NCBI RefSeq assembly: GCF_012927085.1
Contig: NZ_JABBFX010000001.1
Location: forward strand, 2,666,001-2,730,000
DNA length: 64,000 bases
Direction: 5' to 3'
Origin: Ramlibacter agri
GTDB taxonomy: Bacteria; Pseudomonadota; Gammaproteobacteria; Burkholderiales; Burkholderiaceae_C
Shown: positions 54,981-63,134 of the stretch, in pieces
Position numbering within the stretch: position 1 is the first letter of the stretch
How the letters are laid out: each line of letters begins with the position of its first letter
Program-made: the position numbers and the translations under genes
The notes under the pieces: generated by a model
Databases searched by the model: none
Seen by the model: only the letters and a program-made list of their open reading frames with translations
Told to the model about the DNA's origin: nothing

Positions 54981-55778
54981 ATGTTCACAAGCAACTTGCA
55001 AGGCGTCACCGCCGTCGTCACCGGCGGCTCGTCGGGCATCGGCCTGGCCACCGCCGAACTGTTCCTCGCCGCTGGCGCCAACGTCGCCATCTGCGGCCGC
55101 AACCCCGAACGCCTGCAGCAGGCCGTTGCCGGCCTGCGTGAACAGTTCCCCCAGGCGAAGCTGCTGGCGCAGGCCTGCAACGTGCTGGAGCCGGAGCAGG
55201 TGCAGGGCTTCGCCGCCGCCGTGGAACGCGAGCTCGGCGCCGCCGGCATCCTGGTGAACAACGCCGGCCAGGGCCGCGTGTCCACCTTCGCCGACACCAC
55301 CGACGCCGCCTGGACCGAGGAACTGCACCTGAAGTTCTTCTCGGTGATCCACCCGACGCGCGCCTTCCTGCCGCAGCTGAAGCGGCAGCCCGACCCCGCC
55401 ATCGTCTGCGTCAACTCGCTGCTGGCCGCCCAGCCCGAACCGCACATGGTGGCCACGTCCGCCGCCCGTGCCGGCCTGAAGAACCTGGTGCGCTCGCTGG
55501 CCACCGAGTTCGCGCCGCACGGCGTCCGCGTCAACGGCATCCTGATCGGGCTCGTGGAGTCCGGCCAGTGGCGCCGCCGCTTCGAGGCCCGCGAGAACCG
55601 CGCCGAGACCTGGGAGCAGTGGACCGGCGCGCTCGCCGAGCGCAAGCACATTCCCCTCAAGCGCCTGGGCCTGCCGAAAGAGGCAGCGCAGGCGATCTTC
55701 TTCCTCGCGACGCCGCTGTCTTCGTACACGACGGGCGCCCACATCGACGTTTCCGGAGGCCTCAGCCACCATGCTTGA
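54981..55778 (+). CDS. SDR-family protein lacking the canonical YxxxK site
   Basis: This 265-residue protein has the SDR cofactor motif VTGGSSGIGLA, NNAG and a Ser at VNSLLAA (about S146). Where the catalytic Tyr-x-x-x-Lys should follow, the sequence reads HMVATSAARAGL (about 155-166). The C-terminal SDR parts are intact (GVRVNGILIGLVESG, DVSGG). It may use other residues or act as a hydratase or a non-catalytic partner. It is co-directional with the IclR gene, 10 nt apart. Confidence 0.8.
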   Translation: MFTSNLQGVTAVVTGGSSGIGLATAELFLAAGANVAICGRNPERLQQAVAGLREQFPQAKLLAQACNVLEPEQVQGFAAAVERELGAAGILVNNAGQGRVSTFADTTDAAWTEELHLKFFSVIHPTRAFLPQLKRQPDPAIVCVNSLLAAQPEPHMVATSAARAGLKNLVRSLATEFAPHGVRVNGILIGLVESGQWRRRFEARENRAETWEQWTGALAERKHIPLKRLGLPKEAAQAIFFLATPLSSYTTGAHIDVSGGLSHHA

Positions 55779-55786
55779 CACCCACC

Positions 55787-55860
55787 CCCGAAGCGCCTTC
55801 GGCGCCTCCCCCTCAAGGGGGCGCCACCAGCGGCCCGGCAAAGCCGGTTCCGCGGTGGCA
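55787..55860. repeat. Hairpin-rich intergenic repeat
   Basis: Consecutive hairpins are GCGCC-TTC-GGCGC (55793-55805), CCCCC-T-caa-GGGGG (55808-55821) and CCGGC-AAA-GCCGG (55835-55847), the last enclosed by CCACC/GGTGG. Elements of this layout are familiar as dispersed intergenic repeats in Comamonadaceae. It lies between the atypical SDR and the ThDP enzyme and could end or stabilise the upstream transcript. The remaining bases to 55920 show nothing clear. Confidence 0.6.
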
Positions 55861-55920
55861 CTGGATTGCGCCGCGCCGTTCGCAGGCCGATGAAGACTTC
55901 CTCCCGACTGGAATACTGAC

Positions 55921-57585
55921 ATGACAGACACCATCACCGTCGGCGCCGCCATCGCGCGCTTCCTCGAGGAGTGCGGCGTGAAGGCCGCCTTCGGCGTCAT
56001 CTCCATCCACAACATGCCCATCCTCGACGGCATGCACGAGCGCGGCCAGGTCCGCTTCGTGATGGCGCGCGGCGAGGCCGGCGCCACCAACATGGCCGAC
56101 GCCTACGCGCGCACCACGGCCAGCCTGGGCGTGACGATCACCAGCACGGGCACGGCGGCCGGCAACGCCGCCGGCGCGATGGTGGAAGCGCTGACGGCCG
56201 GCACGCCGCTGCTGCACCTGACGGGCCAGATCGAGACGCCTTACCTGGACCAGAGCCTGTCGTACATCCACGAGGCGCCGGACCAGCTGACCATGCTGAC
56301 CGCGGTGTCCAAGGCGGCCTTCCGCGTGCGCAGCGCGCTGACCGCTCTGTCCACCGTGAAGCTGGCCGTGCAGACGGCGCTGACCGCGCCCACCGGCCCG
56401 GTCAGCGTGGAGATCCCGATCGACATCCAGGAAGCGAAGATCCCGCTGCCGGCCGACTGGAGCCCGCTGCCCATCGCGCGCCAGGTGCCCAGCGAGGACG
56501 CGCTCGACGCGCTGGCCGAACGCCTAGTGCAGGCCAGGCGCCCGCTGCTGTGGCTGGGTGGCGGCGCGCGCCACGGCGGCGCCGCGGTGCAGCGCCTGCT
56601 GGCTCTCGGCATCGGCGTGGTCACCAGCACGCAAGGCCGCGGCATCGTGGCCGAAGACGACCCGCGTTCGCTTGGTGCCTACAACCTGCATGCGCCGGTG
56701 GAAAAGTTCTACCAGACCTGCGACGCGATGCTGGTGGTGGGTTCGCGCCTGCGCGGCAACGAGACGCTGAAGTACAAGCTGAAGCTGCCGCGCCCGCTGT
56801 ACCGCATCGACACCGATGCCGGCGCCGAAGGCCGCTGCTACCCCACGGAGTTCTTCGTGCAGGGCGATTCCGAGCTGGCGCTGAACGGCCTGGCCGACCG
56901 GCTGCAGGGCAAGATGAAAATCGATCCCGCCTTCGCCGACGACCTGCTGGCCGCGCGCATTCAGGCCGAAGCCACGCTGATCGACGGCCTCGGTCCCTAC
57001 GCCGAACTGGTCGCCCAGCTGCAGTCCGTGGCCGGCCGCAACTTCAACTGGGTGCGCGACGTAACGGTCAGCAACAGCACCTGGGGCAACCGTCAGCTGC
57101 GCGTCTTCGATCCCACCGCCGGCGTGCACGCCATGGGCGGCGGCATCGGCCAGGGCCTGGCCATGGGCGTGGGCGCGGCCATCGCCGCCGCTGAGACGAA
57201 GTCCGGCCGCAAGACGCTGTGCCTGTCCGGCGACGGCGGCTTCATCCTGAACCTGGGCGAGCTCGCCACCGCGGTGCAGGAGAAAGCCAACGTGCTCTAC
57301 GTGATGATGAACGACCAGCGCTATGGCGTGATCCGCAACATCCAGGACGCGCACTACGGCGGCCGCCGCTGCTACACCGAGCTGCACACGCCCGACTACG
57401 CGCAGCTGACCGCTTCGCTGCAGATGGGCCACGCCCGCGTGCGTGACTGGAAAGACCTGCCCGCCGCGCTGGACCGCGCGCAGAGCAGCAGCGGCCCCTT
57501 TCTGATGGAGATCGACATGAACGCGATCGGCAGCTTCAAGACCGCCTTCGCCGGCCCGCCCACCAAGCTGGCCCAGCCCGCCTGA
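55921..57585 (+). CDS. Thiamine-diphosphate-dependent enzyme (acetolactate synthase/benzoylformate decarboxylase-like)
   Basis: This 554-residue three-domain ThDP protein has the catalytic Glu in ARGEAGATNMADAYAR, a central nucleotide-like domain and the ThDP/Mg motif from SGDGGF to MMNDQRYG. It would decarboxylate or ligate a 2-oxo acid, giving an aldehyde that the aldehyde dehydrogenase at 58406 could oxidise. It is separated from the IclR/SDR part by the repeat and may have its own promoter. The aspartate-dehydrogenase-like gene starts 3 nt after its stop. Confidence 0.88.
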   Translation: MTDTITVGAAIARFLEECGVKAAFGVISIHNMPILDGMHERGQVRFVMARGEAGATNMADAYARTTASLGVTITSTGTAAGNAAGAMVEALTAGTPLLHLTGQIETPYLDQSLSYIHEAPDQLTMLTAVSKAAFRVRSALTALSTVKLAVQTALTAPTGPVSVEIPIDIQEAKIPLPADWSPLPIARQVPSEDALDALAERLVQARRPLLWLGGGARHGGAAVQRLLALGIGVVTSTQGRGIVAEDDPRSLGAYNLHAPVEKFYQTCDAMLVVGSRLRGNETLKYKLKLPRPLYRIDTDAGAEGRCYPTEFFVQGDSELALNGLADRLQGKMKIDPAFADDLLAARIQAEATLIDGLGPYAELVAQLQSVAGRNFNWVRDVTVSNSTWGNRQLRVFDPTAGVHAMGGGIGQGLAMGVGAAIAAAETKSGRKTLCLSGDGGFILNLGELATAVQEKANVLYVMMNDQRYGVIRNIQDAHYGGRRCYTELHTPDYAQLTASLQMGHARVRDWKDLPAALDRAQSSSGPFLMEIDMNAIGSFKTAFAGPPTKLAQPA

Positions 57586-57587
57586 GG

Positions 57588-58394
57588 ATGAACATGCTGC
57601 GAATTGCCATGCTCGGTTGCGGCGCCATCGGCGCCGGCGTGCTGGAGCTGATCCGGGATGACGCCGACCTGGTGGTGGACACCGTGGTGCTGCCGCCCGG
57701 CGCGCATGCCGATGCCGACTGCGCGCTGGCGAAGCACGCGCCGCAGGCCCGCGTGGTGCCGCACCTGGACGGCGAGCATCCCGACCTGGTCGTGGAATGC
57801 GCCGGCCATGCAGCGATCGAGGAGCACGTGCTGCCGGCGCTGGAGCGCGGCATCCCCTGCATGGTTGCCTCGGTCGGTGCGCTCAGCGCGCCCGGCATGG
57901 TGCAGCGCCTGGAAGAGGCTGCGCGCAAGGGCAAGACGCAGGTGCAACTGCTGTCTGGCGCCATTGGCGGCATCGACGCGCTGGCCGCGGCCCGCGTCGG
58001 CGGCCTCGATTCGGTGGTCTACACCGGCCGCAAGCCGCCGCAGGCCTGGAAGGGCACGCCGGCCGAGCGCGCCGTCGACCTCGACGCGCTGACGCAGGCC
58101 CAGTGCATCTTCGAAGGCAACGCCGAAGAGGCCGCGCAGCTCTATCCCAAGAACGCCAACGTGGCGGCCACCTTGTCGCTGGCGGGCCTGGGCTTGCAGC
58201 GCACCCGCGTGCAGCTGTATGCCGACCCCGGCGTCAGCGAGAACGTGCACCACGTGGAAGCGAAGGGCGCCTTCGGCAGCTTCGAACTGACCATGCGCGG
58301 CAAGCCGCTGGCCGCCAACCCCAAGACTTCCGCGCTCACCGTCTACAGCGTGGTGCGGGCCCTGGCCAACCGCGGCCGCGCTCTCGCGATCTGA
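57588..58394 (+). CDS. nadX: L-aspartate dehydrogenase-family protein
   Basis: This 268-residue protein has a Rossmann start (IAMLGCGAIGAGVLEL), the domain LLSGAIGGIDALAAAR and the family segment YPKNANVAATLSLAGLGL with the catalytic-type His in GVSENVHHVEAKGAFG. Known members make iminoaspartate from aspartate for NAD synthesis. Here, without nadA or nadC and between catabolic enzymes, a role in oxidative deamination of a pathway amino acid is more likely. A second ATG lies two codons in. Confidence 0.8.
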   Translation: MNMLRIAMLGCGAIGAGVLELIRDDADLVVDTVVLPPGAHADADCALAKHAPQARVVPHLDGEHPDLVVECAGHAAIEEHVLPALERGIPCMVASVGALSAPGMVQRLEEAARKGKTQVQLLSGAIGGIDALAAARVGGLDSVVYTGRKPPQAWKGTPAERAVDLDALTQAQCIFEGNAEEAAQLYPKNANVAATLSLAGLGLQRTRVQLYADPGVSENVHHVEAKGAFGSFELTMRGKPLAANPKTSALTVYSVVRALANRGRALAI

Positions 58395-58405
58395 GGACTT
58401 TCGCC

Positions 58406-59890
58406 ATGCTGCTGACCGACACCCAGGAACTGCTGCCCCTGTTCATCGCCGGCGAACGCCGGCTGGGCCGCGGCGCCGAGTCCGAGACTTTCTATCCCGC
58501 CACCGGCGAGGCCGTGGGCCGCTTGCGCGCCGCCGACGCGGCCGACGTCGAAGAGGCGATCACCGCCGCCGACCACGCCTTCCGCCACAGCGGCTGGGCG
58601 CAGCGCAAGCCGCACGAGCGCGCCGCGGTCCTGCACCGCGTGGCCGCGCTGATCCGCCAGCGGGCCGAGCCGCTGGCGCAGCGCCAGCGCCAGGACAACG
58701 GCAAGCCGATCAGCGAGACGCGCGCCCTGGTGGCCAGCGCCGCCGGCACTTTCCAGTTCTTCGCCGCCGCCTGCGAGACCTTCGAAGAGCAGATCACGCC
58801 TTCGCGCGGCGACTTCATGACCATGAGCGTCTACGAGCCGATGGGCGTCGTGGCTGCCATCACGCCCTGGAACTCGCCGATCGCGAGCGAGGCGCAGAAG
58901 ATGGCGCCGGCGCTGGCCGCCGGCAACTCCGTGGTCGTCAAGCCGGCCGAAGTGACGCCGCTGATGGCGCTGGAACTCGCCGCCATCTGCGAGGAAGCCG
59001 GCGTGCCCAAGGGCGTGGTCAGCGTGGTGTGTGGCCGCGGCTCGGTGATCGGCGATGCCATCACCAGGCATCCGCTGGTCAAGCGCGTGTCCTTCACCGG
59101 CGGCACCACCACCGGCAAGCACATCGCCCGCATCGCCGCCGACAAGATGATGCCGGTGTCGCTGGAGCTCGGTGGCAAGTCCGCCACCATGGTGCTGGAG
59201 GACGCCGACCTGGACCACGCGGTCAACGGCGTGTTGTACGGCATCTTCAGCAGCTCCGGTGAATCCTGCATCGCCGGCTCGCGCCTGTTCGTGGCGCGCA
59301 AGCTGTACGACGCCTTCCTGGACAAGCTCGCCACCAAGGCCGCAGCGCTGCGCGTGGGCGACCCGGCTGACGAGCGCACGCAGATGGGTCCGCTGATCAC
59401 GCCCAGGCACCGCGAGACCATTGAGTCCTACGTGGCGCTGGGCCAGAGCGAAGGCGCGCGCGTGCTCACCGGCGGCAAGCGGCCGCAAGGCGCGCTGTTC
59501 GACAAGGGCAACTACTACCTGCCGACGATCCTCGACGGGCTGACGAACAGCGCGCGAACGGTGCAGGAAGAGATCTTCGGCCCGGTGCTGGTGGCGATCC
59601 CCTTCGACGACGAAGCCGACCTGCTGGCCCAGGCCAACGACAGCGTCTACGCGCTGGCCGCCGGCATCTGGACCCGCGACTACAAGAAGGCGTGGCGCAT
59701 CGGCCGCGCGGTACAGGCCGGCACGGTCTGGATCAACACCTACAAGCAGTTCTCGATCAGCACGCCGTTCGGCGGCTGGCGCGACAGCGGCCTGGGCCGC
59801 GAGAAGGGTCGCCTGGGCATCCAGCAGTACATGGAGCAGAAGAGCCTGTACTGGGGCCTCAACGAAGCGCCGCTCGCCTGGGCCAACTGA
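58406..59890 (+). CDS. NAD(P)-dependent aldehyde dehydrogenase
   Basis: This 494-residue ALDH has the oxyanion Asn in ITPWNSPIA, the Glu in SLELGGKSA, the catalytic Cys in SSSGESCIAGSR and the EEIFGPVL motif. It likely oxidises the aldehyde made by the ThDP enzyme to an acid. It lies between the nadX-like gene and the VOC dioxygenase gene (12-nt gap). Confidence 0.9.
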   Translation: MLLTDTQELLPLFIAGERRLGRGAESETFYPATGEAVGRLRAADAADVEEAITAADHAFRHSGWAQRKPHERAAVLHRVAALIRQRAEPLAQRQRQDNGKPISETRALVASAAGTFQFFAAACETFEEQITPSRGDFMTMSVYEPMGVVAAITPWNSPIASEAQKMAPALAAGNSVVVKPAEVTPLMALELAAICEEAGVPKGVVSVVCGRGSVIGDAITRHPLVKRVSFTGGTTTGKHIARIAADKMMPVSLELGGKSATMVLEDADLDHAVNGVLYGIFSSSGESCIAGSRLFVARKLYDAFLDKLATKAAALRVGDPADERTQMGPLITPRHRETIESYVALGQSEGARVLTGGKRPQGALFDKGNYYLPTILDGLTNSARTVQEEIFGPVLVAIPFDDEADLLAQANDSVYALAAGIWTRDYKKAWRIGRAVQAGTVWINTYKQFSISTPFGGWRDSGLGREKGRLGIQQYMEQKSLYWGLNEAPLAWAN

Positions 59891-59902
59891 AGGAACAAGA
59901 CC

Positions 59903-60862
59903 ATGAGCGTACTGGGCATCGACGAAATCACCTACGGCGCGGACGACCTCGCCACCTGCAAGCGCTTCTTCGCCGACTGGGGGCTGCAGCTGGTGCAGGA
60001 AGAGGGCGACCGCCTCGTCTTCGAAACCTTGAACGGCTGCCGCGTGATCGTGGCCGCGCCGGACCGCGCCGGCCTGCCGGCCTCCATGGAAAGCGGCAAC
60101 ACGCTGCGTGAAGTGGTGTGGGGCGTGGAAAGCGAACTGGACCTCGCGCGCTTCGCGGAACGCATCCGCAAGCTGCCAAGCTTCGTGCAGCAGGACGGCC
60201 GCATCGGCTGCACCGACCCCAACGGCCTGGCCGTGCGCTTCCAGGTGACGAAGAAGCGCGCCGTGGAAGTGCAGTCCGCCGACTACAACACCTGGAACCG
60301 CAAGGGCCGCATCAACGCCGCCGCGCCGGCCTACGAGCGCGCGACGCCCATCGAAGTGGGCCACGTGGTGTTCTTCGTCAAGGACGTGGGCGCCTGCGAG
60401 CAGTTCTACGTGGACAACTTCGGCTTCGTCGCTTCCGACCACTACCCCGGCCGCGGCGCCTTCCTGCGCTGCGCTGCCGAAGGCGGCCACCACGACCTGT
60501 TCCTGCTGCAGCGCCCCGACCAGCACGCCGGCCTGAACCACGTGGCCTTCACCGTGCGCGACATCCACGAGGTGTTCGGCGGCGGCATGCACATCTCGCG
60601 CTGCGGCTGGGACACCGAACTGGGCCCGGGCCGCCACCCGATCTCCTCGGCCTACTTCTGGTACTTCCGCAACCCCGCCGGCGCGCTGGTGGAGTACTAC
60701 GCCGACGAAGACCAGCTGACCGCCGACTGGCAGCCGCGCGACTTCGAGCCCGGCCCCACCGTGTTCGCCGAATGGGCCATCGCCGGCGGCATCGACGGCA
60801 ACACGCGCCGCCAGAAGTCCGTCGAAGCCCCGACCAAGCAATTCATCACCGACCGCAAGTAA
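59903..60862 (+). CDS. VOC-family (type I extradiol dioxygenase-like) protein
   Basis: This 319-residue protein has two VOC modules. The second carries the metal triad expected of type I extradiol dioxygenases: His in IEVGHVVFFV, His in GLNHVAFTVRD and Glu in ALVEYYADED. Aromatic residues line the pocket region (SAYFWYFRNP). It may cleave a catechol-type ring or act as another Fe/Mn enzyme. With the Rieske oxygenase, ring activation followed by fission is plausible. Confidence 0.8.
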   Translation: MSVLGIDEITYGADDLATCKRFFADWGLQLVQEEGDRLVFETLNGCRVIVAAPDRAGLPASMESGNTLREVVWGVESELDLARFAERIRKLPSFVQQDGRIGCTDPNGLAVRFQVTKKRAVEVQSADYNTWNRKGRINAAAPAYERATPIEVGHVVFFVKDVGACEQFYVDNFGFVASDHYPGRGAFLRCAAEGGHHDLFLLQRPDQHAGLNHVAFTVRDIHEVFGGGMHISRCGWDTELGPGRHPISSAYFWYFRNPAGALVEYYADEDQLTADWQPRDFEPGPTVFAEWAIAGGIDGNTRRQKSVEAPTKQFITDRK

Positions 60863-60868
60863 GAAACC

Positions 60869-61858
60869 ATGCGCCGCAGTTCTTTCCTGATCCGCCTCGC
60901 CTCCGTTGCCGCCGCCGTGTGCGCGCTGGTGCCTGCCGCCCACGCGCAGGACCCGGCGGGCCTGGGCAGCAAGCCCTTCAGCATCGTCGCCCCGTTCCCG
61001 CCCGGCGGCCCCATCGACACGCTGGCCCGCGTGCTGGCCGACGGCCTGGCCAAGCAGTACAAGCAGGCCGCGGTCGTCGACAACAAGCCAGGCGCCAACG
61101 GCAACATCGGCATCGAGCAGGTGAAGCGCGCCGCGCCGGACGGCCACACGCTGCTGGTGGTGCCCGCCGGCAACCTGACGATCAACCCCACGCTGATGCA
61201 CAACCTGGGCTACGACGTCGACCGTGACTTCGCCCCGGTGAGCACGCTGGCCCGCGCGTCCAACGTGATCGCGGTGAACCCCAACGTGCCGGCGAGGAAC
61301 ATCGCCGAACTGGTGGCGCTGTCCAAGGCCAAGCCCAACACCATCAGCTATGCGTCGCCCGGCGTGGGCAGCGGCCTGCACCTGGCCGGCGAGCTGTTCC
61401 GCCAGCAGAGCGGCGCCGACATCCTGCACGTGGCCTACAAGGGCACCGCGCCCGGCCTGAACGACGTGATCGGCGGCACCGTGCCCATGATCATCGGCAA
61501 CCTGCCGGCGCTGCTGCCGCAAATCCAGAACGGCAAGCTGCGCCCGCTGGCCGTGACCGACCCGCAGCGCGACCCCGCCATCCCCAGCGTGCCGACCTTG
61601 GCCGAAGCCGGCGTGCCCGGCGTCGCCGTGACCTCGTGGTACGGCGTGCTGGCACCCAAGGGCACGCCGCCCGCGGTCGTCGAGCAACTGGCCAAGGACG
61701 CCGCCCGCATCCTCAACGAGCCGGCCAACAAGGCCAACCTGGAAAAGATCGGCCTGCATGCCTGGCTGGTCCCCACCGCCGCCTTCGGCGACCTGATCCG
61801 CAAGGAAACGGCCACCTGGGCCCCCGTCATCCGCAGCCGAAAGATCGAAGCGCAGTAA
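60869..61858 (+). CDS. Bug/TctC-family periplasmic solute-binding protein
   Basis: This 329-residue Bug receptor has a signal peptide ending at AAHAQ and the motifs IVAPFPPGGPIDTLAR, VDNKPGANGNIG and HVAYKGTAPG. It begins 6 nt after the VOC gene, so it is part of the operon and should bind the pathway's substrate or a related acid. A second Bug gene follows 37 nt downstream. Confidence 0.88.
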   Translation: MRRSSFLIRLASVAAAVCALVPAAHAQDPAGLGSKPFSIVAPFPPGGPIDTLARVLADGLAKQYKQAAVVDNKPGANGNIGIEQVKRAAPDGHTLLVVPAGNLTINPTLMHNLGYDVDRDFAPVSTLARASNVIAVNPNVPARNIAELVALSKAKPNTISYASPGVGSGLHLAGELFRQQSGADILHVAYKGTAPGLNDVIGGTVPMIIGNLPALLPQIQNGKLRPLAVTDPQRDPAIPSVPTLAEAGVPGVAVTSWYGVLAPKGTPPAVVEQLAKDAARILNEPANKANLEKIGLHAWLVPTAAFGDLIRKETATWAPVIRSRKIEAQ

Positions 61859-61895
61859 GCCGCGCATCCACCCTCCCGCCCGCAAGGACACGCAC

Positions 61896-62876
61896 ATGAA
61901 CCTGAATCGCCGTCACGCCCTGGCGCTCGCCGCCGCCCTCGCCACCGCAGTCGTCGCCGTGCCTGCAGCGGCGCAGGACAAGTGGCCCAGCAAGCCGATC
62001 ACGCTCGTCGTGTCCTACCCCGCGGGCGGCGACACCGATGCCATGGCCCGCCTGTTCGCCGAGAAGCTGCAGGGCCGCCTGGGCCAGACGGTGATCGTGG
62101 ACAACAAGCCGGGCGCCAGCGGCATCATCGGCAACTCCTTCGTCGCCAAGGCGCAGCCCGATGGCTACACGCTGCTGCTGTCGCCCAGCACCATCTCCAT
62201 CGCGCAGCTGGTGGTGAAGGCCGGGCCGGCGACCACCTACGACGTGCTGAAGGACTTCTCGCCCATCGTGCTGACCGCGACGCAGCCGCTGTTCCTGGTG
62301 GCCGGCCCCAACGGCGCGAAGGACGTGAAGGAGCTGCTGGCCGAGGCCAAGGCCAAGCCGCTGTCCTATGCCAGCCCGGGCAGCGGTTCGCCGATGCACA
62401 TCCTGGGCGAGCTGTTCAACAAGTCCGCCGGCGTGAAGATCGCGCACGTTCCGTACAAGGGCGTGGCGCCCGCCATCAACGACGTGCTGGGCGGCCACAT
62501 TCCGCTGACCTACATCACCTGGGGCCCCGTGGAGCCCTACATCGCCACCGGCAAGGTGCACCCGCTGGCCGTGGCCGACAAGGTGCGCTCGCCGCTTGCG
62601 CCCAACGTGCCGACGCTGGAAGAACTGGGCGTGAAGGGCGTGGAAGTGGGCGCCTGGCAAGGCCTGATGGGGCCGAAGAACCTGCCGCCCGAGATCGTGA
62701 AGACGCTCAACACGCACATGAACGAGATCCTGAAGATGCCCGACGTCGCCGCCAAGATGAAGGTCTTCGGCGCGCTGCCCGCCGGGGGCGAACCCGCCCG
62801 CCTGGCCAAGGTCAACGCCGAGGACAACGCGCGCTTCGGGAAGATCATCAAGGAATTCGGCATCCAGGCCGATTGA
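61896..62876 (+). CDS. Bug/TctC-family periplasmic solute-binding protein
   Basis: This 326-residue Bug receptor has a signal peptide ending AAAQD with an RR pair near the start (NLNRRHALAL), and the motifs LVVSYPAGGDTDAMAR, VDNKPGASGIIG and HVPYKGVAPAI. It is distinct from the preceding Bug protein, so the cluster has two binding specificities or one duplicated receptor. The ATG at 61896 has AAGGA upstream. Confidence 0.88.
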   Translation: MNLNRRHALALAAALATAVVAVPAAAQDKWPSKPITLVVSYPAGGDTDAMARLFAEKLQGRLGQTVIVDNKPGASGIIGNSFVAKAQPDGYTLLLSPSTISIAQLVVKAGPATTYDVLKDFSPIVLTATQPLFLVAGPNGAKDVKELLAEAKAKPLSYASPGSGSPMHILGELFNKSAGVKIAHVPYKGVAPAINDVLGGHIPLTYITWGPVEPYIATGKVHPLAVADKVRSPLAPNVPTLEELGVKGVEVGAWQGLMGPKNLPPEIVKTLNTHMNEILKMPDVAAKMKVFGALPAGGEPARLAKVNAEDNARFGKIIKEFGIQAD

Positions 62877-62897
62877 GACACCGAGGAGACAAACGCC

Positions 62898-63134
62898 ATG
62901 GACACCGACCGCTACCTGCAGCCGCAACAGGCGCGCCAGCGCCCGCCGACCATCTTCGAAGACCTGCTGGGCGACGCCATCGAGCGCGCCTTCGCCGCGG
63001 GCAACCACACGCTGCCCGAGCTGGTGGCGCACCTGAACCGCGAAGGCCTGCCGGCCGGCAACGGCCAGCCCTGGACCGAAGACAGCTTCAGCGCGCTGAT
63101 GGCGCGCCTGGGCCGCGAAGGAGACGCCGCATGA
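62898..63134 (+). CDS. Small recombinase-like helix-turn-helix protein (78 aa)
   Basis: This 78-residue protein has a helical region ELVAHLNREGLPAGNGQPWT resembling the small DNA-binding tail domain of serine recombinases (LNxxGxxTxxGxxW). No catalytic recombinase domain is present. AGGAGA precedes the ATG. Its stop overlaps the Rieske oxygenase ATG (ATGA), so the two are translationally coupled. It may be an accessory or regulatory factor. Confidence 0.72.
   Translation: MDTDRYLQPQQARQRPPTIFEDLLGDAIERAFAAGNHTLPELVAHLNREGLPAGNGQPWTEDSFSALMARLGREGDAA

Noticed and set aside
58343..61897. 1184-codon minus-strand open frame
   Set aside because: It lies opposite the ALDH, VOC and Bug genes; long antisense frames are expected at this GC content.
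62898..63134. Site-specific recombinase or mobile-element fragment
   Set aside because: Only the small HTH-like part is present; there is no catalytic domain, no inverted repeats or target duplication, and the gene is coupled to an oxygenase.
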